Assembly: GCA_002449585.1 (NCBI GenBank)
Contig: DJXD01000041.1
Location: 1-13,634, forward strand
Length of the DNA stretch: 13,634 bases
Origin: Ruminococcus sp. UBA7013
Lineage (GTDB): Bacteria; Bacillota; Clostridia; Oscillospirales; Ruminococcaceae
Direction: 5' to 3'
Below are positions 7,453 through 13,634 of this stretch, one piece after another. The notes beneath the pieces were generated by a model that made no database searches, was not told the DNA's origin, and was given only the letters and a program-made list of their open reading frames with translations. Both the position numbers and the translations under genes were made by a program. Each line of letters opens with the position of its first letter. The stretch's first letter is position 1.

Positions 7453-7565
7453 TAAATATTACCAAAAATTTATGGGTTCAACACGAGGTCAGCTCGTAAC
7501 TTACCTTAAACACATAATTCTCAAAAAGCTCTTTCCTCAAAAAATACTGAGGTAATGAGGTGAAA
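7453..7565 (+). repeat. Direct repeat copy B (~113 bp)
   Basis: This second copy of the repeat lies 323 bp downstream of copy A in the same orientation. The segment GGGTTCAA through the ACTTACC block is roughly the size and shape of the tmRNA T-arm-to-border region, so both copies may be decayed duplicates of an attachment-site region. The hairpin arm is duplicated here (CCTCA with two downstream TGAGG). Confidence 0.7.
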
Positions 7566-7611
7566 AAATATTCAGTATATTTCAGATATTTATAATTGAA
7601 AATATTTAATG

Positions 7612-7714
7612 CCCTACACGGGCGGTGGCACTCCGTGCAGGTGATTGCATCAAGCTATGCCACTGTTTTCCTCACTTCGTTCGTCAACAGTGACACCCCT
7701 TCGGGGAGATTTTA
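7612..7714 (+). other. GC-rich foldable island, candidate structured RNA or REP-like element
   Basis: A ~100-bp GC-rich patch sits in very AT-rich DNA. CACGG...CCGTG (7618-7640 area) can form one stem. CGGTGGCA can pair with TGCCACTG, and the same CACTGTT can instead pair with AACAGTG about 18 nt on, so two folds compete. A CCCCTTCGGGG hairpin with a UUCG-type loop follows, then GATTTTATT. No reading frame and no downstream plus-strand gene close enough to be its target are seen. It matches no RNA class I recognise. Confidence 0.4.
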
Positions 7715-7855
7715 TTAAATATATTATATAAAATTATTATATAAATAATCAAAACAAATATATTTATATATAAAATTTAAAATATAGATAGTCGTGGGAT
7801 ATATTCTAAATTATAATCATATATGGAAATAAAAAATAATATCAATATTTTATTC
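7715..7855. other. Very AT-rich tract without genes
   Basis: About 140 bp made almost wholly of A and T with short TATAT and AAATTT runs. It may be an easily melted or bent segment at the island edge; no origin motifs or genes are seen. Confidence 0.4.
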
Positions 7856-7894
7856 TATTTCATTGAGATACCGAGATAACGAGATGCTGTACTC

Positions 7895-8138
7895 ACACAG
7901 TGCAGATACTGAAACAGGCTTTCAGAAAAGTTACCAACATTACAGAAGATGAAGAAGCCTTTCCAACCTATCCCCCCACAACTTAGAAGTCGAAGAATCC
8001 TTTCCGAACAGCTCCTACAACTCAGAAGGTAAAGAAGGCTTTTCCACCTGCTCACCATGTCACACAGGATAAATCCCCCTTTCCTATCTGCTACTTACAG
8101 TACAGAAATTGAAGACTCTTTCCATGTAAATACACCCA
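7895..8138 (+). repeat. Six degenerate ~40-bp tandem repeats
   Basis: Units start near 7895, 7936, 7976, 8016, 8055 and 8096, spaced 38-42 bp. Each unit has the shape ACA..(C)AGAAG, then ..GAAGAA, then a CTTTCC block and a C-rich tail. In one plus frame parts read like a decayed ~13-residue repeat (TTQKVKKAFPPA, EDEEAFPTYPP), but stops and shifting unit lengths break every frame. They may be a decayed repeat-protein gene or a non-coding satellite. No ribosome site precedes them. Confidence 0.65.
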
Positions 8139-8383
8139 TTCAATTATATAATGCTACAATAAAATCAGATAAGGAAGGTTACAAGGTGCGTAATGTTCTG
8201 CATCTGGTATTTTTTCTGAAAAAAACTCTAATATTTTTCGCTTTTCTACCGAAATAGTGAGGTAATGAGGAACATATAGTACAAACAGCCTAACTTAAAG
8301 AAAATTTTAGATTATTTTTTGTGCATAACGGAGAAATATTTTAGACGGACACCCGTGTGTCTGGGTCATTTGCTATAATAGGA
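8139..8383. other. Intergenic stretch before the XRE regulator
   Basis: No supported gene is seen. It holds one TGAGGTAATGAGG motif (8254-8266) like those in repeats A and B, and a small GACAC/GTGTC hairpin (8348-8361) that could fold at the 3' end of the regulator mRNA on the minus strand but lacks a U-run. Confidence 0.4.
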
Positions 8384-8719
8384 TTATGAATTGAATCCAT
8401 CATTCAGCAAGTCCATAAATGCAAGGCAGAGCCGTTGATTTTCGGGAGAAAGTTTCTGAAATTTGTCAAATAAGGCACTGTCCATTTTTGAAGAATCAGG
8501 CTGTTTTACTGTTCCAATCAGAATATGGTCTGGTGTGGTTTCCAAAGCGTTACAGATTCTCAGAAATACTTCCAGACTTGGAATTGACTTTGCTGTTTCA
8601 ATGCAGGAAAGATATTTGTCATTAATATCTGCACGTTCGCAAACCTCTGCTTGTTTCAGATGCAGTTCTTTTCTTCGCCTTGCAATATTGATGCCTATTT
8701 GCTTATAATCTAAATCCAT
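8384..8719 (-). CDS. XRE-family transcriptional regulator
   Basis: This 111-residue cytoplasmic DNA-binding protein has a Cro/C1-type HTH at residues 5-66: IGINIARRRKELHLKQAEVC, the recognition region INDKYLSCIETAKSIPSLEV, then FLRICNALETTPDHIL. The remaining ~45 residues (SALFDKFQKLSPENQRLCLA) form a short helical tail, probably for dimerisation. AGAGGTGA lies 6 nt before the ATG. It is transcribed away from the GTPase operon, and the two promoters share a 163-bp gap, the usual layout for a local repressor. A 14-bp inverted repeat flanks the gene; one copy lies inside its own promoter spacer and is a candidate operator. It may be an autoregulator and controller of the operon, which is inference. 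Confidence 0.9.
   Translation of the reverse strand: MDLDYKQIGINIARRRKELHLKQAEVCERADINDKYLSCIETAKSIPSLEVFLRICNALETTPDHILIGTVKQPDSSKMDSALFDKFQKLSPENQRLCLAFMDLLNDGFNS
8387..8400 (+). repeat. 14-bp inverted repeat, copy at the xre stop codon
   Basis: TGAATTGAATCCAT overlaps the end of the regulator gene (codons GFNS-stop region). It is the exact reverse complement of the element at 8751-8764 in the promoter of the same gene. Confidence 0.6.
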
Positions 8720-8741
8720 AGGGTATCACCTCTTAAATATA

Positions 8742-8770
8742 GCATACAAAATGGATTCAATTCAGTAAAC
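8742..8770 (-). promoter_or_regulatory. Promoter of the XRE regulator with candidate operator in the spacer
   Basis: On the minus strand TTTACT (about 8770-8765), a 17-nt spacer and TATGCT (about 8747-8742) with an upstream TTG form a moderate promoter. The spacer contains TGAATTGAATCCAT (8764-8751 read on this strand), the 14-bp element repeated at the gene end. An operator between -35 and -10 would suit autorepression. Confidence 0.5.
8751..8764 (+). repeat. 14-bp inverted repeat, copy in the xre promoter
   Basis: ATGGATTCAATTCA is the exact partner of 8387-8400. It lies about 30 bp from the -35 of the divergent GTPase operon promoter, close enough for one protein bound here to affect both transcripts. 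Confidence 0.55.
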
Positions 8771-8792
8771 TATTTTTAAGTCAAATTTCTAC

Positions 8793-8821
8793 TTGACATA
8801 CAAATCGAAATAGTGTATAAT
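8793..8821 (+). promoter_or_regulatory. Strong sigma-A promoter of the dynamin-like operon
   Basis: Perfect TTGACA (8793-8798), a 17-nt spacer and perfect TATAAT (8816-8821), with GTG just before the -10. Such a strong promoter next to a divergent XRE gene suggests that the operon is normally repressed. The leader is about 55 nt, and a TTAATGAGATAA motif (8850-8861) precedes the ribosome site. Confidence 0.85.
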
Positions 8822-8882
8822 TAAAAATGTAAGTATGAAAGAAAAATGGTTAATGAGATAAAATTCAAAGGGAGGTATTGAA

Positions 8883-11111
8883 ATGGCAAGAAAATTAAAC
8901 TTGGAACGGTTACTTAATCAGACAGGATATTCTTTGGATGAACTTGCAAAGGAAGTCCATGTTTCCGCTGAAAAAATTCAAGCTTGTGCAGAGGGCAAAG
9001 AGCAGCTTGATATTGATGAGCTTGAGAGTATCAATTATTTTACTGGAATACCAGTGAAGAGTATGTATATTGCCGAAGATGAGAATATGGCATCCACTAC
9101 AAATGCTATCCGTCCTGATGATGCATTTGAAGAATCTGTCAATGTGAAACTTAGTTTGCAGGAATATATCGAAAAGGGACTGCAACAGTTCAAGGATGAT
9201 GAAATTCGTACAGAACTTGAAAAAATCAGCAAATTGGTAAAAGCACTCAGAAAGCCTAAGATTGCCTTTTCTGGATATTCTGATGCAGGAAAAAGCACAC
9301 TCATCAATGCACTGCTTGGGACAGATAAGCTCCCTGCAAAATGGACTCCTACTACATCCATTGTTGTTCATATCAAGCATATAGATGATAGACCAAAGTT
9401 TATGCATGAAGATGTTTGGATTTTCAAAAAAGATAGCTCACAAAGTTGGGATGACAGAAAGCTTGATGATGAAAAATATTGTAAAAGCTACCTTATTAAG
9501 AAGGGTGGATATGCTCTGCTTCAAGAATTCGGAACACATCAGGGCAAAAGGAAAGGCTTACAGAAAGCGGATTCTGCTGTTGTATTCATTGACAGTCCCC
9601 TTCTGAAAAACTGTGATATTTTGGATGTCCCCGGTTTTGGTGCAAATAAAGAAGATGATGAGAAACAGAAGTCACAGATGATGAACAGCACAGGTGATAT
9701 GGAGAGTCAAATTGATATTTTGATTTATTTGAGCAGAGCGAATGGATTCATGACTGATAATGATATGAATTTTCTCAAACAGGCAATCAGCAGATTACGT
9801 CCGATTGAACAATTATCGACAGAAGATGTACAAATTGCACCTCTTGCAAATTTGTTTGTTCTGGCTTCTCAAGCTGATGCAGTTGAAAACGGAAATGCAA
9901 TGGCATTGAACGGCATTCTTGATACAAAATGTGGAGAACTTTGCAAGATGTACCGTATTGCCGCAGAAGCTGGAAACAGTCTGCTTCCGTCAAGAACCGC
10001 TGTAACAAAGCATGACTATACAGAAGCCGATTTCCGTGCCAGATTCTTCACCTATGAAAAGTCAATGAAGAGACTTTGCAAGAAATTCAATGAGGATTTC
10101 AGAAAATTATCAGAATACCTGCCAAAAGTCATCTATGCGGATTTTGAAGAGAAATTAAAAAAAACAATTGTACATTCTACGGAGCATCTGACAGCAATTA
10201 TGAATCAATATGATGCAATGCTGAAAGAACGTCAATCATATCAGTCAGAATTACGGGAAATGCGTGCAAAAGAACCCAATAGAAAATTAGAACAAACTGT
10301 CAAAAGGGAGGAAATGTTTAACCTCATTGACAGGCTGAACCGTGAATCCAAAACAGAAATCGAAAAAAGTTGTTCAGAAGTATTGAACATCGAATATCTT
10401 GTGAATTTGATGGAAACAAAAGAAATACAAAACAAAAAAGAAGACAAGCAAAGCTTTTCAGCAGGTATCAACGAACTGCTCAATAATAAAATCAGCGAAA
10501 TTCTGAAAAGAAAATCAGAAAAATATGCAGAAGCGATACAGAGTTATCTGAAACAATATCAGGAAGCCTTATTTCCTTCTGAAAAGATTTCTGTGGAATT
10601 TGATGTAGAACATGCTTTTGCTATGGGTATGGCTGGATTAGGTGCAGTTGGTGCAGGAGGTGCATGGCTTGCATTGGCATTAGAACCTATGATGGTGGCT
10701 TTTTTTGGATTGGAAGCCGGATTTGCTGCTGTAGCTGCTGTCCTTGGTGTCATTGGCATTGTGATTGGTGGTATTGTTCTCGGTGTCATGGCTATTTTCA
10801 AAGCTTCTAAGTGGAAAAAGAAATTTGCTGAGTCTATCATAAAATCATACGAGAAAAATAATTTCTTGGATGCTGTTCTCAAAAATATTGACAAATACTG
10901 GAAAGATACAGAAATTAGTTTCAAGGAAGGCTCTGAAAATCTTGAAAAAGAAGCCCAAAAGAAAATGAAAGAACTTGAAGCACTTGCTGATGAAAAGAAT
11001 ATCCCTGAGTTGCAGAAGAAACTACAAATGACCCAGAACGTATTAAAATTTTTTGAAGACATTCCAATGTTCAGTGAAAGAAAAATGCTGTTGGAGGTTG
11101 CAATGTCATGA
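8883..11111 (+). CDS. Dynamin-like GTPase with N-terminal HTH-like domain and C-terminal membrane segment
   Basis: The product has 742 residues. Residues 1-62 look like an XRE-type HTH (LERLLNQTGYSLDELAKEV, SAEKIQACAEGK). A linker helix (85-122) leads to a dynamin-superfamily G domain: G1 GYSDAGKST (131-139), switch T's in WTPTTSIVV (154-162), G3 DVPGFG (248-253), and a weak G4, VLASQADAVE (326-335), lacking the classic N/TKxD. Residues 375-575 are long helices, as in a dynamin stalk. 578-642 is a glycine-rich hydrophobic region (GMAGLGAVGAGGAWLALALE, then FAAVAAVLGVIGIVIGGIVL) fit for membrane insertion, with a basic KASKWKKK flank. 660-735 is coiled coil. Bacterial dynamins remodel or protect membranes, and some take part in phage tolerance. 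GGGAGG sits 7 nt before the ATG. It is first in an operon with overlapping downstream genes. DNA and membrane binding in one chain would be unusual. Confidence 0.85.
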   Translation: MARKLNLERLLNQTGYSLDELAKEVHVSAEKIQACAEGKEQLDIDELESINYFTGIPVKSMYIAEDENMASTTNAIRPDDAFEESVNVKLSLQEYIEKGLQQFKDDEIRTELEKISKLVKALRKPKIAFSGYSDAGKSTLINALLGTDKLPAKWTPTTSIVVHIKHIDDRPKFMHEDVWIFKKDSSQSWDDRKLDDEKYCKSYLIKKGGYALLQEFGTHQGKRKGLQKADSAVVFIDSPLLKNCDILDVPGFGANKEDDEKQKSQMMNSTGDMESQIDILIYLSRANGFMTDNDMNFLKQAISRLRPIEQLSTEDVQIAPLANLFVLASQADAVENGNAMALNGILDTKCGELCKMYRIAAEAGNSLLPSRTAVTKHDYTEADFRARFFTYEKSMKRLCKKFNEDFRKLSEYLPKVIYADFEEKLKKTIVHSTEHLTAIMNQYDAMLKERQSYQSELREMRAKEPNRKLEQTVKREEMFNLIDRLNRESKTEIEKSCSEVLNIEYLVNLMETKEIQNKKEDKQSFSAGINELLNNKISEILKRKSEKYAEAIQSYLKQYQEALFPSEKISVEFDVEHAFAMGMAGLGAVGAGGAWLALALEPMMVAFFGLEAGFAAVAAVLGVIGIVIGGIVLGVMAIFKASKWKKKFAESIIKSYEKNNFLDAVLKNIDKYWKDTEISFKEGSENLEKEAQKKMKELEALADEKNIPELQKKLQMTQNVLKFFEDIPMFSERKMLLEVAMS

Positions 11112-11932
11112 ATGAATTTTACCAAGAGCTAAAAAATAAAGGCAACAGCAGAGATGCTTATATTGTGTTGAAAAATCTCCTGAACCGGAATATTGGTGAT
11201 GTAGAGCTTTTTGTAGAATTTTCTGAGCTTTCTTTTGAGATTGCTATGTATCCTATTACATTTGAAGAACGTAAGCAATTCATTTCTGACTTGAATACTG
11301 CACTCCTGATGTTCTCAGAAAATACAGATATAGATGCCTATGTGCTGAATCTCATCAAAGATACCCAGAAAAGAATTAAGGAAACCTATGCTGTTATCTG
11401 CAAAGAAGAGTATGAATTTCTGGAAAAGAAAAATCAGACCATTGTGGAACAAAATAATAAACTGCTCAATGAACTGGCTGATATTTTCCAGATAATGTGT
11501 GATGTATCTACACAAAGCCGATTTGATGAAAAAATGAAAATAATTGCAGAAATTGACGGAAAGCTCGAAAAAACAATGTTTACGGAGACACAGCAAGTTT
11601 TTTATGAAAAGCTGACGAAACATTATACAAAAATGATTAGCAAGAAGATGGAGGAGCTGAATCGGTTGGAACTTCTAGAATATAATAAATCAGCGGTGAG
11701 AAATATCAACAAAGTTCTGCAAAAGTTTAAAAATAGAGAGAATGATTATAAGAAATCAAGCAGTTTATTGAAACCTTTGCTGACCAGCAGTTTCCTCATT
11801 TTTGATACAAGCAAGCTTTTCAATGAAACAATGGTATTTTACAATCATGTCTATTCTCTGATATTTCAGACAGTTGATGATGACTTGAAATATCAAATGA
11901 CAGAATGGGCATTATCTGCTAAGGAGGGGTAA
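11108..11932 (+). CDS. Helical hypothetical protein, likely partner of the dynamin-like GTPase
   Basis: This 274-residue protein is soluble and nearly all helical, and I do not recognise its family. Residues 1-40 (EFYQELKNKGNSRDAYIVLK) resemble a TPR-like helical hairpin. 85-150 is a charged coiled coil (RIKETYAVICKEEYEFLEKK). 170-215 is a second helical run rich in Lys and Glu. The C-terminal quarter has aromatic residues (SSFLIFDTSKLFNETMVFYN) that might form a binding face. There is no signal peptide, transmembrane span or enzyme motif. Its ATG overlaps the GTPase stop (ATGA), and GGAGG lies within the end of that gene, so translation is probably coupled and the proteins made in fixed ratio. 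That points to an adaptor or complex subunit; this is inferred from context only. Confidence 0.8.
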   Translation: MNEFYQELKNKGNSRDAYIVLKNLLNRNIGDVELFVEFSELSFEIAMYPITFEERKQFISDLNTALLMFSENTDIDAYVLNLIKDTQKRIKETYAVICKEEYEFLEKKNQTIVEQNNKLLNELADIFQIMCDVSTQSRFDEKMKIIAEIDGKLEKTMFTETQQVFYEKLTKHYTKMISKKMEELNRLELLEYNKSAVRNINKVLQKFKNRENDYKKSSSLLKPLLTSSFLIFDTSKLFNETMVFYNHVYSLIFQTVDDDLKYQMTEWALSAKEG

Positions 11933-11933
11933 T

Positions 11934-13505
11934 ATGCTGACAAAGCATAGAATAATTGGCAGTGCAGTTTCTTTAGTCAATCCCTATGAAACTGCACATC
12001 GACAACGTATGCCTGATGTTTCGGAATTTTCTTCTATTCCCTCTGTTCAGCCGGAAATTGTTCCGCTGATGAAAGAAAAAATACCATTCATGCCTGAACA
12101 GCATCATAATCCACCTGTTACAGATGTGATAACCGCTCCTGCAATTGCTGTAAACACTACCCAGACAGGAATTGCAGTCTCTGCATTTCGTTCACAGACA
12201 CAGCGGTTTGTTGGCACTCTGCAAAGTGAACAGGCTCGATTGAATGAACATACACAAGCCTATCTTGCACAGAAATATGCTTCTGGCGAACCGCTGACCG
12301 CTACTGTATTAAGAAACAAATCAAACTGGTACGCCGTAAAAAGTTTGCGTGTACGGGCTGAATTGATGAAAATGCAAATGGGGGGAAAAGTAGAACTCCC
12401 ACTCGCCGAAACCCAACTTTCTGAAATTGCAGAACAGATTCAGGGGCTTGACCTGAACAATCTGAATGATACCAGAGTCCGTACGGTGATTGACAATATC
12501 CTGAAACCAGATGATATGTTCTATATGGATGCTCTCAAAAAATTTCAGAGAACAGGAAAAACAGATGAATTATTCCAAACAAGCAAAATGGATGAGCTGT
12601 CCGCCCATTTACAGGAGCATGATTTGGATAGTATCTCAGGTAAGGAATTCAAGTATATCAAAGAAAACTTTATGCAAAAAACAGAAATACATCACCGAAC
12701 AAGCATTTCTACAGACCCTTATCAGCAAAGCGACATCAATAATTTGGATATTCTAAACACTACCCAGCATGATATAAAACACACTGACCCAAATACAGGA
12801 AAAATTGACTACCGCCGACAAACAACAGAATCTCCCATTGACCAGATTCAACTTCTACACAAAACCAATAGGAATCGTATAATTGTAAAAGAATTAACTG
12901 GACTTGGCATTGCAACAGCAATTGGACTCGGTACAGGATTTGCAATTGGATTTGTTGTTTCTCTTGCACAAAATGGATTGAATCCCGAAAGTTTGAAATA
13001 TGCTTTCATCAGTGGAGCAAAGCAAGGTGTTTCCACATCTGCAATGGCACTGGCAAGTACAGTAATAGGCAGAACAATCGGCGAATTTTCGAGTAAAGCA
13101 ATATCAAATGTCATCATCAATACTATGCAGAACAATGCAACTATAACCAAAGCAGCAATTACACAATCGACAATTGTTCAAATTTCTGATATCGTGAATT
13201 TCTCTGTTGTTGGCTCACTGACAATACTTGCATTTTCAATATACGAATTTGCTAAACTAAAAAAAGCAGGATACACAACAAAAGAAAGCATACTTAGGAC
13301 TGCTAAATCTGCTTCTGTTTCCATGTCAATGCTTGCATTGTCAGTGATAACACAGGGAATATGGGGTGGTATGGCTGGAATGATTGTGTCCGTTGTGAGT
13401 GGTATTGCCATGATTGGCTTTTCTGTATGTAAAATATCACATGATAAATCATTGATGCGTGAAATTATGTATTTTTCCGCTGAAAAGTGTGTTCCATTAT
13501 TTTAG
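11934..13505 (+). CDS. HNH-like motif membrane protein, possible effector
   Basis: This 523-residue protein starts 1 nt after the preceding stop, with AAGGAGG inside that gene's end, so it is tightly coupled. Residues 1-90 are proline-rich and probably disordered. 90-235 is helical. Residues 251-283 read EIHHR, a 13-residue gap, NNLDIL, then QHDIKH: a His-His...Asn-Asn-Leu...His-x3-His series typical of HNH-type nucleases (H253/H254, N269/N270, H279, H283). From 320 on come glycine-rich hydrophobic spans: TGLGIATAIGLGTGFAIGFV (322-341), FSVVGSLTILAFSIYEFA (423-440), and a long one at about 461-500 (MLALSVITQG, MIVSVVSGIAMIGFSV). There is no signal peptide. A membrane-anchored nuclease or a membrane-acting toxin are the readings I favour. 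The HNH call is by eye, and cysteines of zinc-type HNH are absent. It ends in TAG. Confidence 0.75.
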   Translation: MLTKHRIIGSAVSLVNPYETAHRQRMPDVSEFSSIPSVQPEIVPLMKEKIPFMPEQHHNPPVTDVITAPAIAVNTTQTGIAVSAFRSQTQRFVGTLQSEQARLNEHTQAYLAQKYASGEPLTATVLRNKSNWYAVKSLRVRAELMKMQMGGKVELPLAETQLSEIAEQIQGLDLNNLNDTRVRTVIDNILKPDDMFYMDALKKFQRTGKTDELFQTSKMDELSAHLQEHDLDSISGKEFKYIKENFMQKTEIHHRTSISTDPYQQSDINNLDILNTTQHDIKHTDPNTGKIDYRRQTTESPIDQIQLLHKTNRNRIIVKELTGLGIATAIGLGTGFAIGFVVSLAQNGLNPESLKYAFISGAKQGVSTSAMALASTVIGRTIGEFSSKAISNVIINTMQNNATITKAAITQSTIVQISDIVNFSVVGSLTILAFSIYEFAKLKKAGYTTKESILRTAKSASVSMSMLALSVITQGIWGGMAGMIVSVVSGIAMIGFSVCKISHDKSLMREIMYFSAEKCVPLF

Positions 13506-13566
13506 TATTTTCTTTCTAATAGAACCTAGATTGTATCAACTTCTAAAATCAAATGTATATTATAAT

Positions 13567-13603
13567 CCTGATAAGGTACTTCCTGCCTTATCAGGAATTT
13601 TTG
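13567..13603 (+). terminator. Intrinsic terminator or attenuator after the three-gene operon
   Basis: A perfect 10-bp stem, CCTGATAAGG and CCTTATCAGG, with a 9-nt loop is followed by AATTTTTG. It lies between the HNH/membrane gene and the next start codon 17 nt beyond the U-run. Because a good ribosome site follows at once, it may lower rather than abolish expression of the fourth gene. Confidence 0.85.
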
Positions 13604-13620
13604 TCTAGGAGGTTTTGAAA

Positions 13621-13634
13621 ATGGAAGAAGAAAC
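13621..13634 (+). CDS. Start of a fourth gene, cut by the window edge
   Basis: ATG GAA GAA GAA AC is preceded by AGGAGG (13607-13612) with an 8-nt gap, an excellent ribosome site. Only MEEE is visible, so nothing can be said of function. It lies in the same direction as the GTPase operon and just behind the hairpin, and could be a fourth component. Confidence 0.6.

Noticed and set aside
7895..8138. CRISPR array
   Set aside because: The period is ~40 bp with degenerate units and no alternation of identical repeats with unique spacers; no cas genes are present.
7855..8257. Small ORFs of 66-67 residues on both strands across the tandem repeats
   Set aside because: They have no ribosome site, no recognisable domain, and their composition simply reflects the repeat units.
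10559..11125. 188-residue minus-strand ORF over the end of the GTPase gene
   Set aside because: It is antisense to the hydrophobic and coiled-coil part of the GTPase, with no ribosome site and low-complexity content.

Overview
The window looks like a low-GC Firmicutes chromosome, most likely a gut Ruminococcus or relative (Oscillospiraceae). The reasons are AT-rich DNA, strong Shine-Dalgarno sites, near-consensus sigma-A promoters with 17-bp spacers, and a secreted pectin-degrading enzyme carrying a type-I dockerin, the plug-in module of cellulosomes. No species can be named from sequence alone.

Layout. 1-458 (minus) is a frameshifted DDE transposase remnant. 459-812 (minus) is a small ORF broken by an internal TAG but still preceded by a consensus promoter. 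991-3522 (minus) encodes a secreted dockerin + rhamnogalacturonan lyase (PL11) + ricin-type CBM13 protein, with its own promoter and a ~150-nt leader holding a hairpin. 4116-5636 (plus) encodes a stand-alone coiled-coil DUF4041/GIY-YIG (T5orf172-like) nuclease. 5935-7047 (plus) is a housekeeping block: a YdbC/PC4-type ssDNA-binding protein, smpB, and the tmRNA gene ssrA, followed by a strong terminator.

From 7123 to 8383 lies about 1.26 kb without a convincing gene, but full of structure: two diverged ~115-bp direct repeats that share a ~20-bp block with the sequence at the tmRNA 3' end, a GC-rich foldable island, an AT-rich tract, six ~40-bp degenerate tandem repeats, and scattered TGAG(A/G)TAA-type motifs. 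The 3' end of ssrA is a classic integration site, so this looks like the scarred edge of an accessory island.

The island cargo begins with a divergently transcribed XRE regulator (8384-8719, minus) facing a compact operon on the plus strand. Its genes are (1) a 742-aa dynamin-like GTPase with an N-terminal HTH-like domain and a C-terminal membrane-insertion segment, (2) a 274-aa soluble helical protein overlapping it by 4 nt, and (3) a 523-aa protein with an HNH-nuclease-like His/Asn/His signature followed by glycine-rich transmembrane segments. A terminator/attenuator hairpin and the start of a fourth gene (13621 onward, good Shine-Dalgarno) close the window.

This operon is the best candidate for an undescribed system. 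My inference is that the GTPase acts at the membrane, that the helical protein is its partner, that the HNH/membrane protein is an effector, and that the XRE protein keeps the locus controlled. Anti-phage defence or membrane stress response are the leading hypotheses; neither is shown by the sequence.
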